Below are positions 1 to 8,163 of a DNA stretch of 27,465 nucleotides, in pieces (the stretch's first letter is position 1; each line of letters starts with the position of its first letter). A model generated the notes under the pieces. That model did no database searches. It was not told the origin of the DNA and saw nothing but the letters and a program-made list of their open reading frames with translations. The position numbers and the translations under genes are program-made. Origin of the DNA: a virus; the IMG/VR virus record IMGVR_UViG_3300032323_000590, positions 1 to 27,465 of that record; one strand, written 5' to 3'.

Positions 1-18
1 ATAACAAGGTAAACTAAA

Positions 19-243
19 ATGGCCGTAAGAGTAACTGTCAACTCTATTCCGAAGACGAGAGTTTCGATAAATAACGAAAAGAGAGGCACAATCAGAACGG
101 TTGGCGTAGGTACCAAAAGACTTTCAGATTTGACAGACGTTGATGCTAGTGATCCCGATAACAACGAAACTTTAGTATATGATGCAGCCTCTGGTAAGTA
201 CGTAGTGAGAGAATTGCCTATCGTCAACGGAGGAACATTCTAA
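19..243 (+). CDS. Small virion/tail-fibre-associated protein (74 aa)
   Basis: This complete 74-residue protein has a basic N-terminal half (about residues 1-34). A segment of the form LSDLTDVDASDPDNNETLVYD follows at about 35-55; this kind of segment is familiar from tail-fibre and other structural proteins of T4-like marine phages. It ends in NGGTF, very like the DGGSF end of the next gene, from which it is separated by a single base. An AAGG ribosome-binding site lies about 9 bases before the ATG. There is no signal peptide or membrane segment. I infer a minor structural or fibre-attachment protein made with the fibres. The family has no function I can name. Confidence 0.6.
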   Translation: MAVRVTVNSIPKTRVSINNEKRGTIRTVGVGTKRLSDLTDVDASDPDNNETLVYDAASGKYVVRELPIVNGGTF

Positions 244-244
244 A

Positions 245-1450
245 ATGGCAAATACTCTAATTCAGATTAAAAGATCAACCTCTACTAATCAACCTTCAAA
301 TGGTTCTCTTAGTATAGGTGAGCTTGCTTATTCATATGCCTCTAACGTAGCGTTTATTGGTACGTCTGGTGGCAATGCTGTTTCTCCTATTGGCGGTAGA
401 TTCTACGTAGAAAAGACAAATAGTGCATATGATATCGCAGCATCAGCATTTGATAGGGCCAATGCTGCTAATCTTCTTGCCTTTAACACTGGTATAGGTG
501 CCAATGCATTTGCTTCTGCCACAATCGCTGGAGCCAACGCTGCGGTTGGTACAGGTGCAAATACGTATGCGAATGCCACATTTGTTAGATTAGTTGCGGG
601 TAGTCAAACGATTACTGGTGATCTTGCAATTGTAGGTAATCTAACCTTTAGTGGAAATACAACGTTCTCTAACGTACAATCACTCATTGTCAATGACCCA
701 CTAATTTACCTCGCTGGCAATAACACTTCAGACATTGTAGACATAGGTTTCTTTGGTAACTATGTGAATGCAACTGGTTCTAATGTTCATACGGGTCTTT
801 ATCGTGAACATTTGGATAAGATGTACTACTTGTTCCAAGGCTATGATAGGCTGCCAGATAATAACCATATTGGTCCTTTTTCTAACAACATGACGCTGGC
901 TGTTCTTAATGCTGATCTAAGAACAAGCAACTTGTCTCTTGGTGGTATTAATGCTATTTCGTGGATTACAGCAGCCTTTGACAAGTCAAACACGTTCAAC
1001 AATGTTTACACAACTATAGCAGGATCTAACACCGCTGTTGGCACAGGTGCGAATGCTTTTGCTAGTGCCACCATTGCTGGCGCAAACACAGCCGTAGGTG
1101 CTGGTGCGAATGCTTTTGCTACTGCCGCTGCCGCTGGTGCCAATGCCTTTATGATCTCAGTGCAAAATGGATCTAATACCGCTATTGGTGCTGGAGCTAA
1201 TACAGTCGGTGCAGCAGCATTCAACCAAGCCAACACAGCAGCACAAACTGTAAACCTAGCTAACGCAACAGGTACTTTGATAGTCGCAAGAGGCGGTACA
1301 GGAACTACGTCTTTCACTGCTAATGGTATTCTGTTTGGCAACGGTACAGGTGCAGTGCAAGTGACAGCCGCTGCGATTGAAGGTAAAGTTCTACAAGCTG
1401 GTTCAGGTGGTGGTCCTGTCTTTGCTGATCTGGATGGTGGATCGTTCTAA
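245..1450 (+). CDS. Repeat-containing tail fibre protein (401 aa)
   Basis: This is a low-complexity, Ala/Asn/Gly/Thr-rich fibre protein. Residues 1-60 form a typical fibre N-terminus (MANTLIQIKRS, then GELAYS), also seen at the start of the 1452-aa fibre at 1972. Degenerate repeats of the form AGANTAVGTGANAF lie at about 82-108 and 258-325. Between them, residues 109-260 form a non-repetitive module (NDPLIYLAGNN, HTGLYREH, YLFQGYD) shared with the fibre at 1972. The C-terminus (about 345-401) has the GGTGTTSFTANG and GKVLQAGSGG segments common at the ends of phage fibre proteins, and it ends in DGGSF. The repeats resemble beta-roll or trimeric stalk repeats, but this is inference. It may be a shorter partner or paralogue of the large fibre downstream. 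There is no S74 domain here. Confidence 0.75.
   Translation: MANTLIQIKRSTSTNQPSNGSLSIGELAYSYASNVAFIGTSGGNAVSPIGGRFYVEKTNSAYDIAASAFDRANAANLLAFNTGIGANAFASATIAGANAAVGTGANTYANATFVRLVAGSQTITGDLAIVGNLTFSGNTTFSNVQSLIVNDPLIYLAGNNTSDIVDIGFFGNYVNATGSNVHTGLYREHLDKMYYLFQGYDRLPDNNHIGPFSNNMTLAVLNADLRTSNLSLGGINAISWITAAFDKSNTFNNVYTTIAGSNTAVGTGANAFASATIAGANTAVGAGANAFATAAAAGANAFMISVQNGSNTAIGAGANTVGAAAFNQANTAAQTVNLANATGTLIVARGGTGTTSFTANGILFGNGTGAVQVTAAAIEGKVLQAGSGGGPVFADLDGGSF
569..1024 (+). repeat. 152-codon fibre module, copy 1
   Basis: This encodes residues 109-260 of the 401-aa fibre. The same module occurs in the large fibre at 4084-4539. By eye the two protein segments differ at about 20 of 152 positions with no gaps. 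Both copies are flanked by the same Ala/Gly/Asn repeats. Confidence 0.85.
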
Positions 1451-1453
1451 ATA
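1446..1453 (+). promoter_or_regulatory. Possible degenerate late promoter TCTAAATA
   Basis: TCTAAATA overlaps the stop codon of the fibre gene, 34 bases before the coiled-coil gene. It differs from the T4-type late motif NATAAATA at one position. The same octamer precedes gp18. It is a weak call on its own. Confidence 0.3.
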
Positions 1454-1486
1454 TAGGCGATTCATCATGATCAGTAGGAGTTAATT

Positions 1487-1972
1487 ATGCAACAGAATGA
1501 TAGGTTTTTCAATGCTTATGTTGATTTGGCAGTAGGAACTATTCACCAGAATGTAAACACAATACTTGAACTAAAAACTCAGGTTAAGATGCTCGAAGAC
1601 CAAGTTCGTGAACTAGATTCGGCAGTTGGTGTGATGAATCAGAGGATTGAAAATTTCGATAAAGAAAAAGATAGTCTGATCAAACAGTTTGAAGAAGACA
1701 CTAAGAATCTCACCTCACAGTATGATCGGAAATTGTCTGATCTACAAAGTAAGTTAAAATCTCTAGAACGTGAGAAAGAATCCACTCTGAAAAAGAGTGG
1801 TCACATGTCTACTTTTGAGAATCAGATTAAGAACATGAAAAGAGAAATCTTAGAAAAGAATGCTGAGATTGAAAGTTTGAAATCTAACACCAGCAATACA
1901 GGTGTAACTTCTGTTATAAATACTAAAACGAAGAAATCATCGTCTAAACCAGAAAATGTAGATGACTTTTAA
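1487..1972 (+). CDS. Coiled-coil protein between the fibre genes (161 aa)
   Basis: Residues about 15-135 are strongly charged and heptad-like, with many Glu/Lys/Leu/Ile (for example LKTQVKMLEDQVRELDS and LQSKLKSLEREKE). This predicts a long parallel coiled coil. The last 30 residues are Ser/Thr/Lys-rich and end in VDDF. A good AGGAG site lies upstream of the ATG. The stop overlaps the start of the 1452-aa fibre by one base (TAATG), which suggests translational coupling. No family is recognised. It could be a trimerisation or connector rod in the fibre, or an assembly chaperone. No enzymatic motif, signal peptide or membrane segment is visible. Confidence 0.6.
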   Translation: MQQNDRFFNAYVDLAVGTIHQNVNTILELKTQVKMLEDQVRELDSAVGVMNQRIENFDKEKDSLIKQFEEDTKNLTSQYDRKLSDLQSKLKSLEREKESTLKKSGHMSTFENQIKNMKREILEKNAEIESLKSNTSNTGVTSVINTKTKKSSSKPENVDDF

Positions 1973-4900
1973 TGCCTAATACAGTAATCAAGTTAAAACG
2001 ATCAGGAACTGTCTCTAACGCACCAGTAGCATTAGAGTTTGGTGAGCTTGCGATCAACTACGCAGATGGCTATCTTTATTACAAAGCCGCGAACGGTACT
2101 GTAGTAAGATTCGCCAGTGGTGGCGGTGACTCATTTGGTACTGTCAATGCTAACGGTACATTAGTTGTAGCAGATGCCCCTGCTGATATTCTTACACTTG
2201 TTACTGGCAATAATATCACCATTACGGGTGATGCGGTTAATGATAGAGTGACTATTGGTCTGACAAACTCTATCAACATAAATGGTACAGCAACATTCAC
2301 TGGTCCTTTTACAATCAATAATGGAAGTGGTGCTGGCGGTAGTGATGAAGGCGGCGAGATACAATTAGCAAATGCGGTATCTAACTCTTCTCTATCTGGT
2401 CCGATAGCGATTGACATTTATCAGAATAAACTAAGATTCTTTGAAGTAAACTTACCAAACAGAGGTGCGTTCATCAATCTTGCATCTGCTGCTGTTGGTG
2501 TAGGTACTGATCTTCTTGCAGGCGGCGGTGAAACTACAGATACTGTTGCAAGAAATGCCGCCGGCGCCGCTTTTGATAAAGCCAATGCAGCACTTGCAAA
2601 TACTAATGGTGCAACTTTTGCGGGTTCTCTGACAGTATCAACAAATCTAACTGCTGATAAAGTCATTTCAACAAACAATGGTCAAGGTGAAAACTTTCAA
2701 GTTGGTGATGATGCATGGATTGGTGATACTAACGTTGCCGATACAGTCAGAATCAAAGGTCAGCAAAACTCAGCAAATGCTTTCATTGCGTTTGGTAATA
2801 ATGACGGTGTTCTGCTTGGTCGTGCTGGATCAGGAAATCTTACTTATGGTGGCAATACTGTATGGCACTCTGGTATTGATGGTGCTGGTTCTGGTCTTGA
2901 TGCAGACTTATTAGACGGTCAGCAAGGAACATATTATGCAACGGCCACAGATTCAACCGCTGCTTTTGAAAGAGCAAACGTTGCTGTCGCTAACGTCAAC
3001 TATGTCAATACTGCTATGCAAGCGGCCTTTACTAGAGCCAATACAGGAATTTCTAACACCGAAAACGTTGTTTTTGCTGGCAACAATTTCTTCTTTACAA
3101 GCAATATTAAGTTTGTTGGTTCTGCTACAAGAATCACTTATACTTCTGATTCGGTCTATATCACGAACGGCGCTCAAACTAATAAACCCGCATTGCAGCT
3201 TGAGACTGGTGCTGGTACTGGCGGCATAGTAGTAGGTCGTGGTAGTGCTAGTGCAAGTTTTGGTCACGATTCAGGAAGTCAAACTTATATTGGTTCAACT
3301 AACTGGGGTGGTCTTGCTTTTACTACAGCCGGAAATTTAAATCATCAAGCCAACAATGGTATGTTTAGATTTACTGGAGATAGCAACTCTTATGCTGCTT
3401 CTAACGGTGTTATTCAGGTCGTAGCTGCTTCGTCCGTTGGTTTCTATGTCAGATTTACTAAAGATGCTCTGACAAGTACATCTAATCTCAGACTAAACGA
3501 TGTATTCACAGTAAGCTACTCTGGTAATGTCAACACACTTGGTAGCATAGAGTCTACTGGTCTAAAAGTTATTGGTTCTGCTAACATAACGTCAAATCTT
3601 TTAGTTCTGGGTGTTGACGTACTGAATACTCTAAGCGGTGCTAACACTGCTGTTGGTGCTGGAGCCAACGCTTTTGCATCTGCAACTATAGCTGGCGCTA
3701 ACACTGCTGTTGGTACTGGTGCTAATGCATATGCAGTAACAATCGGCACAGCATCAAACACATATCTACTAACAACTCTTGCTGGCGCAAACACAGCCGT
3801 AGGTGCAGGCGCCAATGCGTTTGCTACTGCCGCTGCCGCTGGTGCTAACGCCTTTATGATCTCGGTGCAAAATGGATCTAATACCGCTATTGGTACTGGT
3901 GCCAATGCATTCACTTCTGCAACTATAGCTGGTGCTAACACTGCTGTTGGTACTGGCGCTAACACCTATCTATTGACAACTCTTGCAGGATCTAATACAG
4001 CCGTTGGTACTGGCGCAAATGCCTTTATGATCTCAGTACAAAACGGATCTAATACTGCTGTTGGTTTAGGTGCCAATAACTACGCAAACTCTACTTTTGT
4101 AAGACTAACTGCCGCAAGTCAGACGATTACTGGTGACGTAACAATTGTCGGTAACCTAAATTTTAGTGGAAATACTTCATTTTCTAATGTGCAATCGATC
4201 ATTGTTAATGACCCACTGATTTATCTTGCTGGTAATAACGCATCTGACATTGTAGATATAGGTTTTTTTGGTAATTACGTAAACGCAACTGGTGCTAATG
4301 TTCACACAGGTCTTTATCGTGAACACGTAGATAAGATGTATTATCTGTTCCAAGGTTATGACAAGCTACCAGATAACAATCATATAGGCGCTCTGTCTAA
4401 CAATATGACATTGGCTGTTCTTAATGCCGACTTGAGAACAAGCAATCTGTCTCTTGGCGGCGCGAATGCTATCACATGGATCACTGCATCTTTCGCTAAG
4501 GCAAATACATTTGATAACGTCTATACGACTATAGCAGGTGCGAACGCAGCCGTAGGAACCGGTGCCAACACATATCTACTAGCAACACTCGCAGGTGCGA
4601 ACGCAGCCGTAGGAACCGGTGCCAACACATATCTACTAGCAACGCTTGCTGGTGCTAATACAGCCGTAGGAACTGGTGCTAACTCATTTGCCACTGCTGC
4701 GACAGCAGGTGCTAACGCCTTTATGATCTCAGTGCAAAACGGATCTAATACTGCGGTTGGTGCTGGCGCTAATACATATCTGCTGACAACTCTTGCTGGT
4801 GCTAATACAGCCGTTGGTGCTGGCGCTAATGCGTTTGCCACCGCTGCTGCTGCTGGCGCTAACGCCTTTATGATCTCAGTGCAAAATGGATCTAACACTG

Positions 4901-6330
4901 CCGTTGGTACTGGTGCCAATACAGTAGGATCAGCCGCTTTTGCCAAGGCTAATGCTGCTTTAGCCAATACAACTGGTACTTTCAATGGTGCGCTGACTGT
5001 TGCTAATGACTTTGCAGCGAGAAACGCGAACTATACATTCACTTTACCAAATGTTCTCGCAACAGCTTCTTGGATCAAGTTAGGTACTTTTACAGCATCT
5101 CAAGACGGTCGTCACATATTCATTAAAGTTGTGACTTCTCATGGCTACAACGCCACGACAACTCAACAAGGTGAAGTTTACATTCACTTTAAAACCAGCA
5201 ATGGTGTTTCAGTTGATGCTAATGGATTTGCTGGCGAAGCAACTTTTTATATAACCAACTCAACTACAGATTATGATGTTAAAGTTGTATCAAACGCCGC
5301 GGGTGTTTCTGCTACATCTTTTGATATCTATTTCTATCAATCTGGTTCATATAATGGTGCCGGTAGCTTCTATACTGTAGAACTCGGTGATCAATATAAC
5401 TGCACATGGACAAATTCTTCAACTACATCTGCTGATCCAGGTGCGGCATCTTCTTCAATTACTGTAGGCACACAGAGATTCATAGTTCAATCTAACGTTG
5501 GTATCGGAACAACGTCTCCAACTTCAAAATTGCACGTTGTTGGTGCTGCTAATATTACCACATCATTAATTGTTGCTGGTGCCGATATACTCACAACAAT
5601 TGCGGGTGCCAATGTCGCAGTGGGCGCTGGTGCCAATACAGTAGGCTCAGCAGCATTCATACAAGCCAATGCGGCAGTTATTAGTGCTAACTTAGACTCA
5701 GTAAACGCAACAAGATTTATGGTCTTTGAAGACGCCGTGACAGGAACTTTTAACAGAGCCAATGTTTCGCACGGCATAACTTATAATCCATCTTCGAATA
5801 CTCTTAATACAGGCAATCTTGTCGTTACAGGTAACGTGGGTCTTGGTAGAGCAAATCCTGGATTTAGACTCGATGTTGTTGGTACGATCAATGCGTCTAG
5901 TATATTAGTAAATGGTGCTGCCATAGGTGGTGCTACTCTATTCACCGATAACGTTAGCGCGACTCGCTTCGTGACATTTTCAAGCAGTAACACAGGTACA
6001 TTCTCGCAAGCTAACGTTGCATCATCACTGACTTTTAATCCGTCAACAGGTACTCTATCAGCCACTATATTCAACGCAACATCTGATGCTAATTCAAAGC
6101 AAAATATCAAAACCATAGAAAACGGATTGAATATTATAAATAGTCTCAGAGGTGTCAGCTTCGACTGGAAAGACACAGGTAAACCTTCTTATGGGCTGAT
6201 AGCGCAAGAAGTGGAAGAACATCTACCTGCTCTAGTCTATACAGACGAAAACGGAAAAAAATCTCTAAACTATGATGCTATAATTGGTTTCTTAGTAGAA
6301 GCTATAAAAGAGTTAAAGAAAAATGGTTGA
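1972..6330 (+). CDS. Large tail fibre with C-terminal S74 intramolecular chaperone (1452 aa)
   Basis: This is the largest gene in the window. The N-terminus (MPNTVIKLKRSGT, then ALEFGELAINYADG) matches the fibre at 245 in style. Long beta-rich stalk segments follow, then two blocks of AGANTAVGTGAN-type repeats (nt about 3640-4080 and 4534-4950) flanking the shared 152-aa module (nt 4084-4539). Further on are a lectin-like non-repetitive stretch (nt about 5000-5480) and a VGIGTTSPTSKLHV segment often found before chaperone domains. Residues 1371-1452 form a peptidase S74 / endosialidase-type intramolecular chaperone, starting SDANSKQNI and containing GLIAQEVEEHLP. In this family the domain trimerises the fibre and cuts itself off just after the Ser of the SD pair. 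Ser1371 and Lys1376 are present. It is probably a receptor-binding long fibre. Confidence 0.85.
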   Translation: MPNTVIKLKRSGTVSNAPVALEFGELAINYADGYLYYKAANGTVVRFASGGGDSFGTVNANGTLVVADAPADILTLVTGNNITITGDAVNDRVTIGLTNSININGTATFTGPFTINNGSGAGGSDEGGEIQLANAVSNSSLSGPIAIDIYQNKLRFFEVNLPNRGAFINLASAAVGVGTDLLAGGGETTDTVARNAAGAAFDKANAALANTNGATFAGSLTVSTNLTADKVISTNNGQGENFQVGDDAWIGDTNVADTVRIKGQQNSANAFIAFGNNDGVLLGRAGSGNLTYGGNTVWHSGIDGAGSGLDADLLDGQQGTYYATATDSTAAFERANVAVANVNYVNTAMQAAFTRANTGISNTENVVFAGNNFFFTSNIKFVGSATRITYTSDSVYITNGAQTNKPALQLETGAGTGGIVVGRGSASASFGHDSGSQTYIGSTNWGGLAFTTAGNLNHQANNGMFRFTGDSNSYAASNGVIQVVAASSVGFYVRFTKDALTSTSNLRLNDVFTVSYSGNVNTLGSIESTGLKVIGSANITSNLLVLGVDVLNTLSGANTAVGAGANAFASATIAGANTAVGTGANAYAVTIGTASNTYLLTTLAGANTAVGAGANAFATAAAAGANAFMISVQNGSNTAIGTGANAFTSATIAGANTAVGTGANTYLLTTLAGSNTAVGTGANAFMISVQNGSNTAVGLGANNYANSTFVRLTAASQTITGDVTIVGNLNFSGNTSFSNVQSIIVNDPLIYLAGNNASDIVDIGFFGNYVNATGANVHTGLYREHVDKMYYLFQGYDKLPDNNHIGALSNNMTLAVLNADLRTSNLSLGGANAITWITASFAKANTFDNVYTTIAGANAAVGTGANTYLLATLAGANAAVGTGANTYLLATLAGANTAVGTGANSFATAATAGANAFMISVQNGSNTAVGAGANTYLLTTLAGANTAVGAGANAFATAAAAGANAFMISVQNGSNTAVGTGANTVGSAAFAKANAALANTTGTFNGALTVANDFAARNANYTFTLPNVLATASWIKLGTFTASQDGRHIFIKVVTSHGYNATTTQQGEVYIHFKTSNGVSVDANGFAGEATFYITNSTTDYDVKVVSNAAGVSATSFDIYFYQSGSYNGAGSFYTVELGDQYNCTWTNSSTTSADPGAASSSITVGTQRFIVQSNVGIGTTSPTSKLHVVGAANITTSLIVAGADILTTIAGANVAVGAGANTVGSAAFIQANAAVISANLDSVNATRFMVFEDAVTGTFNRANVSHGITYNPSSNTLNTGNLVVTGNVGLGRANPGFRLDVVGTINASSILVNGAAIGGATLFTDNVSATRFVTFSSSNTGTFSQANVASSLTFNPSTGTLSATIFNATSDANSKQNIKTIENGLNIINSLRGVSFDWKDTGKPSYGLIAQEVEEHLPALVYTDENGKKSLNYDAIIGFLVEAIKELKKNG
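3640..4080 (+). repeat. Degenerate AGANTAVGTGAN-type repeat block 1 of the large fibre
   Basis: This is a run of in-frame imperfect units built on GANTAVG(T/A)GAN, with interspersed TYLLTTLAG and AFMISVQNGSN elements. The AFMISVQNGSN element occurs twice here, twice in the second block, and once in the 401-aa fibre. At the DNA level synonymous bases vary, so most units are old; compare the near-perfect tandem copy at 4534. Confidence 0.8.
4084..4539 (+). repeat. 152-codon fibre module, copy 2
   Basis: This is the second copy of the module at 569-1024, inside the 1452-aa fibre. It is in the same reading frame and has the same length. Sequence on both sides is of the AGANTAVGTGAN repeat type, so homologous recombination could exchange the module between the two genes. 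Confidence 0.85.
4534..4647 (+). repeat. Near-perfect 57-bp tandem duplication in the large fibre
   Basis: Bases 4534-4590 and 4591-4647 are adjacent copies of one 57-bp unit. They differ at two positions, both near the 3' end, and the first 53 bases are identical. Each unit encodes 19 residues, AGANAAVGTGANTYLLATL. The surrounding repeat units differ at many synonymous positions, so this duplication looks recent. Gain or loss of one unit keeps the reading frame and would change stalk length. The wider repeat block continues to about 4950. Confidence 0.9.
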
Positions 6331-7492
6331 CTTCGTATTTAGAGCAAACAATACTCCTTTTGAAAGTCTATACGTAACTTGGGAAGAGCTTGGATTCAAC
6401 GCAGATGATTTCAGAGGCGGCGGTTTGTGGTCATGGGGCGTAGCAAGCTACGGTCGATTAGGTCATGGTGACACTACCGTCAGATCATCACCTGTTCAAG
6501 TAGGTGCATTGACAAACTGGACTCAAGCTAGTGCAGGGTTTGAACATTCAGCGGCAGTAAGATTAGATGGAACTTTATGGACATGGGGTGATAATCGTGA
6601 CGGTCAACTAGGTTTAAACGATACAACCAATAGAAACTCACCAGTTCAAGTGGGAACAGGTACAAGTTGGAGAAATGTTGCTGCTGGACGCCGAATTACT
6701 TTTGCAATTACTCGTAATGGTAGTTTGTGGTCATGGGGTCTTAATAGTTTTGGCCAATTAGGTTTAAATGACAGAACTAATAGATCAAGTCCAGTTCAAA
6801 TTGGAACACTGACAAATTGGAAACAAGTTTCTTGTACTTTATATAATATATCGGCTATTAGATCAGATGGTACACTATGGGCTTGGGGTAGAAATGATCT
6901 TGGTCAATTAGGTCTTGGTGATATCGTACATAGATCATCGCCAGTTCAGGTAGGATCATTGACCAATTGGAGTCAAGTTTTTGCAGGACAAGCACATACA
7001 CTAGCTGTCAAAACCGATGGATCGCTGTGGTCATGGGGTGATAATTCTAACAGTCAATTAGGCGGAGGAGCCACACGCTCATCACCAGTTCAGGTTGGTT
7101 CACTGACCAACTGGAAACAAGTTTCTAGTGCCGCCGGGACGGGTGCAACATTGGCTGTTAAGACAGATGGCACACTATGGTCGTGGGGTAGAAACAATAT
7201 TGGCGAGTTTGGCACAGGTGAAAGCGGATTATCCGTTCGGAATTCTCCAGTACAAGTTGGCACTCTCACTAATTGGAAACAAATAGGGACAGGAAAAGGT
7301 GCTACTGGCGCTCATTCTGTATTTGCCATCAAAACAGACGGCACTCTATGGGCGTGGGGTACCAATGCCATATTTGGTCAATTAGGTCTTGGTGATACAA
7401 CGCCCAGATCATCGCCAGTTCAAGTAGGATCATTAACCAATTGGAAACAAGTTGATGCATGGGATCATGCTTTAGCTTTAACAAGAATATAA
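6323..7492 (+). CDS. RCC1-repeat seven-bladed propeller protein 1 (389 aa)
   Basis: After a unique leader of about 33 residues (MVDFVFRANNTPFESLYVTW...) the protein consists of seven RCC1-type repeats. The consensus is LWxWGxNxxGQLGLGD, RSSPVQVGSLTNW, QVSxGxxHxLAVKTDGT, about 48-53 residues each. RCC1 repeats fold as a seven-bladed beta-propeller. Finding exactly seven, with strand-like segments at both ends, fits a closed ring. The gene overlaps the end of the S74 fibre by 8 bases and precedes a DUF4376-like fibre-assembly gene. A virion adhesin or host-binding tip is therefore more likely than a Ran GTPase exchange factor. It has two paralogues, at 8164 and 11236. Repeat 5 is shorter, reading SQLGGGATRSSP. 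There is no signal peptide. Confidence 0.8.
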   Translation: MVDFVFRANNTPFESLYVTWEELGFNADDFRGGGLWSWGVASYGRLGHGDTTVRSSPVQVGALTNWTQASAGFEHSAAVRLDGTLWTWGDNRDGQLGLNDTTNRNSPVQVGTGTSWRNVAAGRRITFAITRNGSLWSWGLNSFGQLGLNDRTNRSSPVQIGTLTNWKQVSCTLYNISAIRSDGTLWAWGRNDLGQLGLGDIVHRSSPVQVGSLTNWSQVFAGQAHTLAVKTDGSLWSWGDNSNSQLGGGATRSSPVQVGSLTNWKQVSSAAGTGATLAVKTDGTLWSWGRNNIGEFGTGESGLSVRNSPVQVGTLTNWKQIGTGKGATGAHSVFAIKTDGTLWAWGTNAIFGQLGLGDTTPRSSPVQVGSLTNWKQVDAWDHALALTRI

Positions 7493-7508
7493 GAGGTTTT
7501 AAGATAAT

Positions 7509-8162
7509 ATGTACGCACTCATTCATAACAATCAAATTCAAGTAGGTCCTCGTCAGTGGAATTATGCTTTCTTTAAAGACTATCTTGATGAAGAAGGTCT
7601 GAACGCAGATGCCTTGACGACAAGACCTCCAGAAGATAACAAGATTATTACAGATCAATGGAAGATCATCCCTGTGATTGATATTCAGTATGCCCAGCTT
7701 GACGAGCCATTTGAGCAGCCAGCAGGTCCATATTGGACAATTAACGATGAGTATATCACTGGTGAATATCTTGCTGTGCCAAACACAGTCGGTATGGTTC
7801 AAGGCAAACTGAAAGAGAAAGTCACAAATAATCGTTATAGAGTCGAGATCGGTGGTTGTCCATTTACTTTTTCTGATGGTACTGAGGTAACTCTATACAC
7901 AACTAGAGAAGATCGCAACGTTTACCTACAGGCATATCAAATTATGGCCGATGATGGTTCAATTGTATTTAAGTTTCCTAACGCTGTATTCAAGAGCGTC
8001 AATAAGACTGAGCTAGGTCAGATTGTTGCAGCAGGTTCGGCTCACATTCAAGAAGCATTCACATGGGAATCTGGTAAGTATGCAGAAATCGATGCTTGCA
8101 CAACTCTTGAAGAACTTAAGTTGATCGACACGAAGCATCCATCACAAGTATCTGAGGAATAA
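7509..8162 (+). CDS. DUF4376-like tail-fibre assembly/accessory protein (217 aa)
   Basis: The N-terminal part (MYALIHNNQIQVGPRQWN, residues 1-90) has the short-strand, YxxI-rich style of phage fibre accessory proteins. Residues about 110-210 (YRVEIGG, FSDGTEVTLYTTREDR, ELGQIVAAGSAHIQEAFTWE, TTLEEL) fit the DUF4376 pattern. That domain is common in fibre-assembly or fibre-tip proteins of tailed phages. The gene sits between two RCC1 propeller genes, 16 bases after one and one base before the next, so a role in assembling or attaching the propellers is a natural inference. Family assignment is by eye and the biochemical role is unknown. There is no membrane segment. Confidence 0.6.
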   Translation: MYALIHNNQIQVGPRQWNYAFFKDYLDEEGLNADALTTRPPEDNKIITDQWKIIPVIDIQYAQLDEPFEQPAGPYWTINDEYITGEYLAVPNTVGMVQGKLKEKVTNNRYRVEIGGCPFTFSDGTEVTLYTTREDRNVYLQAYQIMADDGSIVFKFPNAVFKSVNKTELGQIVAAGSAHIQEAFTWESGKYAEIDACTTLEELKLIDTKHPSQVSEE

Positions 8163-8163
8163 A

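Noticed and set aside
3640-4950. CRISPR-like repeat array
   Set aside because: The repeats are in-frame, protein-coding, degenerate at third positions and lack unique spacers of constant length.
3516-4985. Long antisense open frames (3516-3965 and 4521-4985) in the fibre repeat region
   Set aside because: They are Ala/Pro/Val-rich mirror images of the Ala/Gly/Asn repeats on the plus strand. They have no ribosome sites and no family resemblance, and they lie wholly inside the S74 fibre gene.
7329-7802. Antisense open frame of 157 codons
   Set aside because: It spans the end of propeller 1 and the start of the DUF4376-like gene. It has no protein-like motif pattern and no promoter or ribosome site, so it is a shadow of the plus-strand genes.
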